Shown: positions 40,059 through 47,758 of the stretch, in pieces
Layout of the letters: each line of letters opens with the position of its first letter
How positions within the stretch are numbered: position 1 is the first letter of the stretch
Assembly: GCF_001904725.1 (NCBI RefSeq)
Contig: NZ_MRCE01000050.1
Span: 1 to 47,872, forward strand
Length of the DNA stretch: 47,872 nucleotides
Reading direction: 5' to 3'
Source of the DNA: Phormidium ambiguum IAM M-71
Lineage (GTDB): Bacteria > Cyanobacteriota > Cyanobacteriia > Cyanobacteriales > Aerosakkonemataceae
Made by a program: the position numbers and the translations under genes
The notes under the pieces: generated by a model
What the model was told of the DNA's origin: nothing
Seen by the model: only the letters and a program-made list of their open reading frames with translations
Databases searched by the model: none

Positions 40059-41165
40059 TCAAACTCCTGTATCCTGAATAGGAATAAATCTGGTTTCTTT
40101 GAGTAGCAATTGTAGTTCGTTGTGAGGAAGTTTCGGAGCTTTCTCGCTATTGGCGCACATATCAAAAAAGAAGTCAGACATCAGCGCAATGATTTTACGG
40201 TATTTGACAATAGTGGCAACATAAAACCGATCTAAATTCATGTCCCCGTCATCATATATCTGCTCAATATTATCGAGTAATATTGACCTCAATTCAAAAG
40301 GTGGTAAACCTTCTTTGATGCCATATTTTTCCTGAATTCGGCGTTGCTCCAGTTCCGAACACGAATCATACAACCATCTAATGGGGTGTCCCAGATTCCG
40401 CATAACTTCTCCGTAGTCGTAAAACCTGTTTCGCTCAAAAAAAGACTCTTCTTCTTCAGTTAAAACAAAACTCTTGTCAAGCACCAAACCAAAGTCAGTC
40501 AAATAAATTTGCTCACCATCAGTGAGGATATTGCGAAAATGTGCGTCAAAATGGATGATTCCCTTTTCTCCTAAAAAGGCGATCGTCCTCCATAACTCAT
40601 TAAGAGGTTTTTCCAGTTGATTAAGATTTTCCCGCAGCCATGTTTCCAGAACATTTGGAATATACTCTAGAAATAAAACCAACTCATAATTAGCATGAGC
40701 TTTATCTAACACATAGTTTCTGACGTTGGCATTATTTCCCCAGTGCTGCAAATCCAGATCTATATTTATACGTCGCCCAGACAAGGGAATAATTCGATAA
40801 TGATACATCAATGGGAAAGTGGCAATTACTCCCTCCAATACCCAATTAGTTGTCTTGATATGAGCGATGAGTTCGCGGAAAACCCCTAAACCAATGGAAC
40901 CGCAGCCGTAATTATAATTAGTTGGCAGGTTAGAGAAATTTCTAGTAGAAAAAAGGTTTTTATACTCAATATTTGTAACTGGGATATGCTTGACAAAAAC
41001 CTGAGATTGCCCAAGAATGATAACCTGATTCGTTGCCCCACCTGTGGACTCATTCGACCCACTTTTGTCAAACAGAGAATGCAATTGTGTATTATCCAAT
41101 TGAGCAATTTGGGAACTAAGATTGAAATATTTCTTTCTTCTAACTTCTATAGAATTGTTAGACAT
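40059..41165 (-). CDS. Atypical protein-kinase-fold protein
   Basis: A 368-aa protein with a kinase catalytic loop IIHFDAHFRNIL (H205, D207, N212) and metal-binding TDFGL (D224), so it can probably bind ATP and transfer phosphate. The N-lobe is divergent: a possible glycine-rich region (GGATNQVIILG) and a Lys (VFVKHIP) near residue 59. The HxDxxxRN loop recalls RIO, ABC1 or aminoglycoside kinases more than Ser/Thr kinases. Given the resistance-like neighbours, a small-molecule kinase is possible, but a protein kinase in a defence or signalling role fits equally. Confidence 0.55.
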   Translation of the reverse strand: MSNNSIEVRRKKYFNLSSQIAQLDNTQLHSLFDKSGSNESTGGATNQVIILGQSQVFVKHIPVTNIEYKNLFSTRNFSNLPTNYNYGCGSIGLGVFRELIAHIKTTNWVLEGVIATFPLMYHYRIIPLSGRRINIDLDLQHWGNNANVRNYVLDKAHANYELVLFLEYIPNVLETWLRENLNQLEKPLNELWRTIAFLGEKGIIHFDAHFRNILTDGEQIYLTDFGLVLDKSFVLTEEEESFFERNRFYDYGEVMRNLGHPIRWLYDSCSELEQRRIQEKYGIKEGLPPFELRSILLDNIEQIYDDGDMNLDRFYVATIVKYRKIIALMSDFFFDMCANSEKAPKLPHNELQLLLKETRFIPIQDTGV

Positions 41166-41237
41166 TCATTTCTGACCAAAATTGCAATCGGAGGTTTATT
41201 AATTATGTTAAATAAGTGATGTAGTGCTGGCGTATCA

Positions 41238-41322
41238 ATCCCTGTTTCCGATTCCTGACTTGGTTTTGGAGAAGCGATCGCTAAATGAAAAAACATTTTA
41301 GAGCGGAAGAAGAAACAGGGAT
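41238..41322. repeat. Spaced inverted repeat ATCCCTGTTTC/GAAACAGGGAT
   Basis: Perfect 11-base arms lie at 41238-41248 and 41312-41322, in the gap between the kinase-like and VOC genes. No T-run follows, so it is not an obvious terminator. It may be the remains of a small palindromic element. Confidence 0.3.
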
Positions 41323-41327
41323 CGAAC

Positions 41328-41747
41328 TTATGCAGCTTGATTACAGTTAATCATCCAAGGAATGCCAAAGCGATCGATCAACATCCCAAAACGGTAAGCC
41401 CAAAAAGTTTTCTCAAAAGGCATTTGCACTGTGCCGTTTTCTGCTAAAGTGTGAAAAATGCGATCGGCTTCTACTGGATCGTCAAGAGTAATGGTTACGG
41501 AAAAACCTTTTGTTTCTTGATGGTATTTTGGAGGGCTATCAGAACCCATCAATTCTTGGTTGCCAATCGTTAAGCTAGTGTGCATAATTTTATTGTGCCA
41601 ATCCGATGGAATCTCTTCTTCGGTTGCTGGCTCTGGTGACTCTGCGTAAGTCATCATATCTGTGATTTTTCCACCCAGACATTGTTCATAAAACTTAAAA
41701 GCTTCTTCACATTGACCATTAAACATCAAGTAAGGATTCAGTTGCAT
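41328..41747 (-). CDS. VOC/PhnB-like glyoxalase-fold protein
   Basis: A 139-aa PhnB-type vicinal-oxygen-chelate protein: LNPYLMFNGQCEEAFKFYEQ, GNQELMGSDSPP and the closing FGMLIDRFGIPWMINC. These proteins include antibiotic-binding (bleomycin/fosfomycin-like) and isomerase members, but PhnB-type proteins mostly have no known substrate. An AAGGAG ribosome-binding site precedes the ATG. It is the last gene of the ArsR-led cluster and shares direction with it; a 171-bp gap separates it from the SRPBCC gene. Confidence 0.78.
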   Translation of the reverse strand: MQLNPYLMFNGQCEEAFKFYEQCLGGKITDMMTYAESPEPATEEEIPSDWHNKIMHTSLTIGNQELMGSDSPPKYHQETKGFSVTITLDDPVEADRIFHTLAENGTVQMPFEKTFWAYRFGMLIDRFGIPWMINCNQAA

Positions 41748-41918
41748 GATCTACTCCTTGAGTGAATTATTCAGGAATGCGATTAGTGGGAAAAGCTACT
41801 GGTTATGCCAAGTCACTAGTTCAGAATAGTACAAATATACTGAAGTTTTTAACTGACAAAATCCATCTTAAGAAAGACCAGAAAGTGCAATGAATTTGCT
41901 AAAGCGTTTCTAAAGTGT

Positions 41919-42401
41919 TTAATATGCCACCATTGGATTTGATAGATATATTTCCAGGCGATCGAAACACTCAGACCAGCCCGAACGGTGAGAATCACGC
42001 GCTTCAATGGATTCAAAAATAGCTTGATGGAAAGTCAACTGAGTTTTGCCGTTCTGTTGTGTAAAAGTCACGGTAACAAGTGTTTCATGTTTTGGTTCAG
42101 AGTTTTCATCTTCCCAAGCAAAGGTAAAAACCAAGCGTTCTGGTTCGACGATTTCGCGGTAGACTCCCTGCAACCAGTGGTTTTTACCTTCAGGCGATCG
42201 AATACAAGCTCGATAACTCCCACCCGGTCGCACATCCATAGTACAAGATGTGGTCATAAAATCCTTTGGCCCTAACCAACGGGCAAAATGTTCTGGTTGA
42301 GTCCAAACTTTAAACACCAGGCTACGTGGTGCATCAAACACGCGCACGATTTGAAGTTCGCGTTCTTGCTGTGCAGATTTATCTACAGTTGTAGTTTTCA
42401 T
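41919..42401 (-). CDS. SRPBCC/AHSA1-family protein
   Basis: A 160-aa AHSA1-like protein from MKTTTVDKSAQQ: RVFDAPRSLVFKVWTQPEHF, then ARWLGPKDF, VRPGGSYRA, EIVEPERLVFTF and HQAIFESIEARD. The fold is a hydrophobic-ligand-binding Bet v 1-like cup; bacterial members often sit in operons with ArsR regulators and affect stress or toxin tolerance. I start at 42401 rather than the longer frame at 42485, which runs into the upstream methyltransferase gene. It belongs to the same family as the tandem protein upstream. Confidence 0.75.
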   Translation of the reverse strand: MKTTTVDKSAQQERELQIVRVFDAPRSLVFKVWTQPEHFARWLGPKDFMTTSCTMDVRPGGSYRACIRSPEGKNHWLQGVYREIVEPERLVFTFAWEDENSEPKHETLVTVTFTQQNGKTQLTFHQAIFESIEARDSHRSGWSECFDRLEIYLSNPMVAY

Positions 42402-42408
42402 TGTGCAA

Positions 42409-43146
42409 TTAATTTGCCTTATGTTTACGTGCCAAAATAAACAGAAATAGCGGAATGCGTAACCGTCGCCGATATTCTGACTCACTCCAGAAATTGTCTT
42501 TTTCAGGACGTGATTCTCGGATACGCACTAGCTCAAAACCAGTGTCTATTACCAAATCAAAATACTCTTCTAAAGTATGGTGATATTTGGTAATTTCCTG
42601 TCCTAACCAAGTGTGTACTCTAGCACCCGATCGAAAATAATTATCTACTAACCAGTTAGTGCGACAACCCTCAGCTAAACTAGCAAAGTTAGAAGTAATT
42701 GCAGGATGCTCTACCGAGATAACTAATCGCCCACCCGGACGAAGTGCTTGATACATTTGTTGAAACACGGGTTTGAGGTGTTCAACGTAGTTCAAAGCTA
42801 ACCGCGACGATACTAAATCAGCCTGTTCTTTCTGCGCTTTCCATGTTTCTATACTTTGGTGATACACTTTTGCCGATGTGTTTGCTAGTGTTTCTAGGGC
42901 AAGATTAACCATTGCCCTAGAAACTTCGATACCTGTGTAAGAGTGCGCCCCTTGAAGGAGAGCTTTTTTCCCAAAGTCAGCATTCCCACATCCCAAGTCA
43001 ACAATGTCTAGGTTGCTGAGATTTCCTGCTAGTTCCAAAAATATTGGACGTTCGAGCGTATCATTGGGGTTATCAGGTCGATCGCGCTGTGCCAGATACC
43101 TAGCTAACACTTCTGGGTTGTCGAAAAACTCTTGGTTTCCAGGCAT
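42409..43146 (-). CDS. Class I SAM-dependent methyltransferase
   Basis: A 245-aa methyltransferase with motif I VDLGCGNADFG at about 49-59, ALRPGGRLVISVEHP at the usual strand-5 position, and a C-terminal alpha/beta part. The family modifies small molecules; substrates cannot be read from the sequence. It lies between the two SRPBCC genes in a co-directional cluster (24-bp gap upstream, 7-bp gap downstream), so it is probably co-regulated by the ArsR protein. Confidence 0.75.
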   Translation of the reverse strand: MPGNQEFFDNPEVLARYLAQRDRPDNPNDTLERPIFLELAGNLSNLDIVDLGCGNADFGKKALLQGAHSYTGIEVSRAMVNLALETLANTSAKVYHQSIETWKAQKEQADLVSSRLALNYVEHLKPVFQQMYQALRPGGRLVISVEHPAITSNFASLAEGCRTNWLVDNYFRSGARVHTWLGQEITKYHHTLEEYFDLVIDTGFELVRIRESRPEKDNFWSESEYRRRLRIPLFLFILARKHKAN

Positions 43147-43170
43147 TTTTTCCCTATCAGCCCAACACTA

Positions 43171-44151
43171 TCATGTTACTGATTGCAGGAGTTCTTCGAG
43201 GCGGTTCAGTGTCGATCGCAATCCTAACTCCATTCCTGATTGGAGATGTCCATCTCGTGCTTCTACCGATTGGTGTTGAATATGAATGTGCAAGATTGTT
43301 TTTCCCTCTTGCTCGGTTAAAGTGAGTGTGTTTAGGCGATCGCTGTTAGGAATCTGTTCGTAGCGTTCGGTAGCAACCAAGCGTTCTGGCGAAACGATCT
43401 CACGATATTCACCTGAAAATCCATGTTCATTCCCGTTACTGGGGTCTTGCAAAACAAAGCGCCAAGTACCACCCACTCGCAAGTCGATTTCACAAACGCT
43501 CATTGTCATGCTACTACAACCGAACCATTGTCTGACTTGCTCCGGTTGAGTCCAAGCATCAAAGACAAGTTGGCGTGGAGCATTGAAAACGCGAGTAATT
43601 GCAATTTCTCGCTCTGATGGTAAGGTTAGGGTTAAACTATCGTGTCTATCTTCAACTTGCTTTGCCAGAAATTCTTCAAGGCAATCAAAGGTAGAATTCC
43701 ATCCAGCAACCACGCCCATTTCTTCGTGCTTGCGGCGTTCCTGTGCCGACTCATGCACAATTTCCAGGGTGAGTTTAGTCTTGCCGTTAAGATCCTCAAA
43801 TAATACTGTAATCACTATTCCCTGTGGTAAGTCAAAGTTACTCACCTGCTCGAAACCTTCATCAAATTCATCAGTGCTGACAATGCGTTCTGGTGGCAAG
43901 ACTTCCCGAAAAACTCCTGTAACCGGATACTCTGTACCATCTGGGCCAACCATGACATAGCGCGATCGACCACCCGGACGCAAATCTAGTTCCGTGACAC
44001 GAGTGGTAAAGCCTTTGGGTCCCCACCATTGCTCGATATGTTTTGCTTGAGTCCATGCTTGGAACACCAGTTCTCTTGGTGCGTTGAAAATGCGGGTAAT
44101 GACGATTTGGCGATCGGACTCTGTTTCACTGTACCCATGTGGTTTCAACAT
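43171..44151 (-). CDS. Tandem SRPBCC/AHSA1 protein
   Basis: A 326-aa protein with two AHSA1 domains. The first spans about 11-155 (ITRIFNAPRELVFQAWTQAKHIE, WWGPKGFTT, LRPGGRSRYVM; quoted in parts). The second spans about 180-322 (ITRVFNAPRQLVFDAWTQPE, FGCSSMTMSVCEIDLRVGGTW). Most family members have one domain, so this is an internal duplication. An AGGAG ribosome-binding site precedes the start. It follows the ArsR gene by 32 bp. ArsR-AHSA1 pairs are frequent and often respond to environmental stress. Confidence 0.78.
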   Translation of the reverse strand: MLKPHGYSETESDRQIVITRIFNAPRELVFQAWTQAKHIEQWWGPKGFTTRVTELDLRPGGRSRYVMVGPDGTEYPVTGVFREVLPPERIVSTDEFDEGFEQVSNFDLPQGIVITVLFEDLNGKTKLTLEIVHESAQERRKHEEMGVVAGWNSTFDCLEEFLAKQVEDRHDSLTLTLPSEREIAITRVFNAPRQLVFDAWTQPEQVRQWFGCSSMTMSVCEIDLRVGGTWRFVLQDPSNGNEHGFSGEYREIVSPERLVATERYEQIPNSDRLNTLTLTEQEGKTILHIHIQHQSVEARDGHLQSGMELGLRSTLNRLEELLQSVT

Positions 44152-44183
44152 TGTATTTCTCCTGAAAATGTAGCGATTGCAGG

Positions 44184-44534
44184 CTAATTCTCGTTATCTT
44201 GTTGATTTTCTTCGGCTTGTAATTGTTGTAAATAGTCGTCCAAGCGATCGAAACTCTCCTCCCAAAATTGGCGATATTGCTCCAGCCAGTCCGCTACCTC
44301 CTTGAGCGGTTCCGCTTTGATTTGGCAGGGTCGCCATTGCGCTTCCCGACTTCTTTCGATCAATCCAGCACGCTCTAGCACCTTGAGATGTTTGGAAATG
44401 GCGGGTAAGCTCATATCGAAAGGCTGGGCTAATTCTGTTACTGATGCTTCGCCTTGTCTGAGTTGAGCGAGGATGGCACGCCGCGTCGGATCTGCAAGGG
44501 CAGCTAGGGTGACGCTTAATCGATCGGTGGACAT
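44184..44534 (-). CDS. ArsR-family HTH regulator (SRPBCC-associated)
   Basis: A 116-aa winged-helix repressor: LAALADPTRRAILAQLRQGE, VTELAQPFDMSLPAISKHLK (recognition helix), VLERAGLIERSREAQWRPC. This is the ArsR subgroup that accompanies AHSA1 proteins and lacks metal-binding cysteines in the recognition helix. It heads the cluster of SRPBCC, methyltransferase and VOC genes and most likely represses it by binding the palindrome directly upstream. The ATG is close to that operator, leaving little leader sequence. Confidence 0.85.
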   Translation of the reverse strand: MSTDRLSVTLAALADPTRRAILAQLRQGEASVTELAQPFDMSLPAISKHLKVLERAGLIERSREAQWRPCQIKAEPLKEVADWLEQYRQFWEESFDRLDDYLQQLQAEENQQDNEN

Positions 44535-44551
44535 TTTGGGATGAGAATTGT

Positions 44552-44587
44552 ATTTAACCGTGCAGTTAATTAACCACTAGGTTAAAT
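44552..44587. promoter_or_regulatory. ArsR operator upstream of the SRPBCC cluster
   Basis: A perfect 6-4-6 palindrome, TTAACC-ACTA-GGTTAA, lies at 44570-44585. It overlaps GTTAATTAAC (44565-44574), and ATTTAACC at 44552-44559 mirrors GGTTAAAT at 44580-44587. The site sits just upstream of the arsR ATG at 44534. TTAACC/GGTTAA inverted repeats are of the type expected for ArsR proteins of SRPBCC clusters. Binding would block the operon promoter. Confidence 0.6.
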
Positions 44588-44632
44588 GTACTAGTCGAAA
44601 ATGTCAAGTACTAATTGGTTGATTTCCGCGCA

Positions 44633-45127
44633 CTAATTCACAGCGATAGCAAGGACGATCGCAATTAAGCTCACAAGGGCAAATCCTGCACGGATAACAT
44701 GGGAGTATTCCCATTGATTCCGCAAGTCCATCCAGTTTGCCTGGTTAGATTGATTCGTTCTGAATGAGAAAAAGCCAGCACTAAAGCCGCTGAGATCTTC
44801 GCCCGCAAGCCAGAATTGATTTACTGGGTGTATCAAGAGCCAGTACACGGCTTGCATCCCGGCTAATCCGAGTAATGCTACCAATGTTAGCCAGAATTGT
44901 ACGCTTCCCAAAGTTGTCAAGAATAATAGGATGAGCGTTACAATTAGGCCACCGAACTCACCAACCCCTCCACCAATGGTGAATCCCGGATAATAAATAG
45001 GCTGTATGGCAAAATAATCTTCTTTTGTGAGTCGCATTTTTCCAGGTAACTCAAGGGCATGAGCAAGTGCCATTGCCATCGCCACAGCAATGAGGATTGC
45101 GGTTAAAATTTGGAGAATATTAAACAT
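44633..45127 (-). CDS. DUF1772-like four-helix membrane protein
   Basis: A 164-aa membrane protein with about four transmembrane helices: ILTAILIAVAMAMALAHAL (4-25), GLIVTLILLFLTTLG, FWLTLVALLGLAGMQAVYWL and VIRAGFALVSLIAIVLAIAV. LAHALELPGKMRL is typical of DUF1772-like proteins. It has a strong AGGAGG ribosome-binding site. A 17-bp palindrome immediately upstream shares the AGTTAA words of the ArsR operator. Its role is unknown; proximity to the SRPBCC cluster suggests shared control. Confidence 0.6.
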   Translation of the reverse strand: MFNILQILTAILIAVAMAMALAHALELPGKMRLTKEDYFAIQPIYYPGFTIGGGVGEFGGLIVTLILLFLTTLGSVQFWLTLVALLGLAGMQAVYWLLIHPVNQFWLAGEDLSGFSAGFFSFRTNQSNQANWMDLRNQWEYSHVIRAGFALVSLIAIVLAIAVN

Positions 45128-45140
45128 TGGTTATTCCTCC

Positions 45141-45157
45141 TAGTTAACTGTTAACTA
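45141..45157. promoter_or_regulatory. 17-bp palindrome upstream of the DUF1772-like gene
   Basis: TAGTTAACTGTTAACTA is a perfect inverted repeat around a central T, located next to the AGGAGG ribosome-binding site of the membrane-protein gene. Its AGTTAA half-sites resemble those in the ArsR operator, suggesting regulation by the same repressor. Confidence 0.45.
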
Positions 45158-45415
45158 TCGGCATTTGATTCCTGTGACAATCACTCTCTCAACACTCTGT
45201 AGAATTATTCAGTCCGATCGCGCAAATACTGTGCAGGAGTTCCAAATAGAACAGTAATTATCAGCGTATTAAATGCAGTTAAATGACAGGCAAACCGTAC
45301 TAAATCTGAAAAAGATGCTTATTTGTTTTATATTAGCTTGTTAGCATCCGAAATAACAATCATTCGTTTTGTATTACCACAGGTTCTAGCGGATATTTTA
45401 GTTAGGAGATAATTT

Positions 45416-45622
45416 ATGAAGTCGATCGTTCGTAAATTTCGACAACAATTCTCAAAAAGTTTTTTGAGCAATTTAATGGTAATTTTAGTCTGCTTTGTTT
45501 TACTAATCGTCAGTGGACACAGAATGCCGATACATTCAGCTTCATCAGATTTAAAGATAGCTCAACAGATTGATTTGGGACAGCCATTTCAAGATTTAGA
45601 TGTTGACGGCTACTACTGCTGA
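45416..45622 (+). CDS. Short secreted or membrane-anchored peptide, possibly truncated
   Basis: A 68-aa frame with a good AGGAG ribosome-binding site. A basic N-terminus (MKSIVRKFRQQFSKSF) is followed by a hydrophobic segment (LSNLMVILVCFVLLIVSGH), which is a signal peptide or anchor. The mature part (about 30 residues) ends in DVDGYYC. It has no recognised family. The 288-bp gap before it and 135-bp gap after it contain no other gene. It could be the start of a larger exported protein cut short. Confidence 0.4.
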   Translation: MKSIVRKFRQQFSKSFLSNLMVILVCFVLLIVSGHRMPIHSASSDLKIAQQIDLGQPFQDLDVDGYYC

Positions 45623-45757
45623 AATATGACAAAGGGTGTGAAGAAATCACCTTTATGCTGTTGGATAACAGTCATCACTGGAGGACAGCAAATGAATCGC
45701 GTTAATTCCACGAGAATCAATTTGATTTGCCATCTAGGATGATTTTGGGAGGCGATT

Positions 45758-46666
45758 ATGCAACCATTGAAGGATAAGATTGCGATCGTTGCCGGAGGAA
45801 CTCGCGGCGCAGGTCGAGGTATTGCGGTAGAACTCGGTGCAGCCGGAGCAACCGTCTATGTGACAGGACGCAGCACTTCTACTGAGCGATCGGAATACAA
45901 TCGCCCGGAAACCATTGAAGAAACAGCGGAATTAGTCAATCAAGCAGGCGGAAAGGGAATCGCGGTACAAGTGGATCATCTAGATCCACAACAAGTGCTC
46001 TCGCTCGTTGCTCGTGTGGAGCGAGAGCAAGGACAGTTAGATATTTTGATTAATGATATTGGCGCAGAACATTTTGCAGAGTTTGATAAACCTATTTGGG
46101 AGGTCGATTTGGAGCGGGGGTTACGCTTGTTACGATTGGCGATCGACACTCATCTAATCACCAGTCACTTTGCCCTTCCATTGCTGATTCAAAAGCCAGG
46201 AGGATTAGTCGTTGAACTTACAGATGGAACCGCTGATTACAATCATCAGCACTATCGGCAAGCATTGATCTACGATCTGGCAAAGAATTCCATTATTCGC
46301 ATGGCGTGGGCATTAGCACAAGAACTTCAACCCCATCACTGTACTGCTGTGTGCCTGACTCCAGGTTGGTTGCGATCGGAAATGATGCTCGATAGTTTTG
46401 GCGTGAGTGAAGCCAATTGGCAGGATGCCACAGCTAAAGAACCGCACTTTATCATTTCTGAAACCCCACGTTATGTTGGGCGTGCTGTTGCCCATTTAGC
46501 TAGCGATCCAGATGTGACGCGCTGGAACGGTCAGTCTCTTTCGAGCGGTCAACTTGCCAAGATCTACGGGTTTACAGATCTCGATGGTTCTCAACCGGAT
46601 GCTTGGCGCTACATTCAGGAGATAACGGAAATGGGTAAACCTGCTGATCCGACTGGATACAGATGA
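45758..46666 (+). CDS. Short-chain dehydrogenase/reductase
   Basis: A 302-aa classical-type SDR. The cofactor motif reads GGTRGAGRGIA (13-23), with VTGRST after the second strand (NADP-type Arg). NDIGAEH replaces NNAG near residue 103. YDLAK (YxxxK) supplies the catalytic Tyr and Lys, and LTPGWLRSEMM is the PG motif. It is longer than average because of a C-terminal extension of about 40 residues. A GGGAGG ribosome-binding site precedes the ATG. The substrate is unknown. It has no co-directional partner. Confidence 0.85.
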   Translation: MQPLKDKIAIVAGGTRGAGRGIAVELGAAGATVYVTGRSTSTERSEYNRPETIEETAELVNQAGGKGIAVQVDHLDPQQVLSLVARVEREQGQLDILINDIGAEHFAEFDKPIWEVDLERGLRLLRLAIDTHLITSHFALPLLIQKPGGLVVELTDGTADYNHQHYRQALIYDLAKNSIIRMAWALAQELQPHHCTAVCLTPGWLRSEMMLDSFGVSEANWQDATAKEPHFIISETPRYVGRAVAHLASDPDVTRWNGQSLSSGQLAKIYGFTDLDGSQPDAWRYIQEITEMGKPADPTGYR

Positions 46667-46680
46667 GATTACCAATAACG

Positions 46681-47217
46681 TTATTCAACTGTATACTGTC
46701 GTTTGAATTGCTCATGTAAGTGTTGTGTTGCAGTTTCACCAAACGACTCTTTGGCGAGAGCAAAACTTAAAAAGTCTTTCTTTCGCCATTGACTTTGTGG
46801 AACTTCTTCAATGTAGTAAAAGTAATCCCAAAGGATGGCTTCCCAACTTGTGCAACGAAGCAGCTTACCGCCAAGACTTCCCGTAGGTTCTAACGGACAA
46901 GTTCCTGGTGGTAAGCCTTCTAATTCGTAGCCTTCTCCAACTTGAATGCAGGGTTCGCAGTCTAGGAGAACCCCCTGGATCTGTGCTAGAAAACCATAAT
47001 TCGTTTGTTCAGTAATCGTACCACCAAGAAAATGTAGCAATGCTAGAAAATCTGTAGTGCAATCGCCCGGATAGGCAATATCAATATCTTCATGTTTACG
47101 GGTAATTCGATTTAACTTGGCATCGATCGCCCAACCACCCTGCAACCACAGCGGCAGATCGATCTTGTCGGCTTCCGAAAATAACTGATGGATCAATTCA
47201 ATTTGAAAATTATACAT
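46681..47217 (-). CDS. ANT(2'')-Ia-like aminoglycoside nucleotidyltransferase, copy 2
   Basis: A 178-aa paralogue of the protein at 39476-40003, with the same landmarks: LWLQGGWAIDAKLNRITRKH, EDIDIAYPGD (D44, D46), LLDCEP (D86), SWEAILWDYFYYIEE. DNA identity is high over most of the length and falls off outside the coding region. The C-terminus differs (HEQFKRQYTVE) and is close in length to ANT(2'')-Ia. The two copies form a direct repeat of about 530 bp some 7.2 kb apart. Both look functional. Confidence 0.78.
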   Translation of the reverse strand: MYNFQIELIHQLFSEADKIDLPLWLQGGWAIDAKLNRITRKHEDIDIAYPGDCTTDFLALLHFLGGTITEQTNYGFLAQIQGVLLDCEPCIQVGEGYELEGLPPGTCPLEPTGSLGGKLLRCTSWEAILWDYFYYIEEVPQSQWRKKDFLSFALAKESFGETATQHLHEQFKRQYTVE

Positions 47218-47362
47218 AGTTCATAACAATTTAAAATTATTAAATGAGCGTTTACGTAATTCATTTACTTCCTTACTATGTATTATACAAAAGCCAATAC
47301 TACCTGAAAAGTAAGTAGCCCAAATAGTTTTTAAATTCTTAATCATTTCCTGAAACCAAAAC

Positions 47363-47752
47363 TCATTCTGGTTTAATTATAAACCATTCATGATACAAAA
47401 TTGCCAGAAAAAATTCCTCTTTAAAAAGCCGATCGCATACAGCCATAAATCCAGCTAAAAACTCACCATCACCAAAGGTCGTATCCTTCAAAAACAGCGT
47501 GAGCGAATTACCATCTGCACTCCAAATAGTACGTAGAATAGTAATATTTGAATGCTGTTCGCCCGCTACTGGTAAAAGTATCCAACGCCCCTCAATTTCT
47601 AAGAATTCAGGGTTTTCATATTCCAATACCCATTCCCAATTTTCAGGCCCCTCATGCTTCTCAATAATTCTGTCCCAACGCCGCGATTTAATCTTATTCA
47701 AAGTCTCAGCTGATAAATCAGATAGTTTCATATTTTTTGCCAGATCAACCAA
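47363..47752 (-). CDS. Unrecognised 129-aa protein
   Basis: A 129-aa acidic, aromatic-rich protein (WDRIIEKHEGPENWEWVLEY, then ENPEFLEIEGRWILLPVAGE and FGDGEFLAGFMAVCDRL). It looks globular, cytosolic and intact. It begins 6 bp after the stop of the partial gene at the window edge, so they form one operon. Size and composition would fit an immunity protein or small regulator, but there is no positive evidence for either. Confidence 0.45.
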   Translation of the reverse strand: MVDLAKNMKLSDLSAETLNKIKSRRWDRIIEKHEGPENWEWVLEYENPEFLEIEGRWILLPVAGEQHSNITILRTIWSADGNSLTLFLKDTTFGDGEFLAGFMAVCDRLFKEEFFLAILYHEWFIIKPE

Positions 47753-47758
47753 GAAACA

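Noticed and set aside
41300-41335. tRNA T-arm-like GTTCGATCC on the minus strand
   Set aside because: The flanking bases do not form a five-base stem, and no matching anticodon or acceptor stem could be found.
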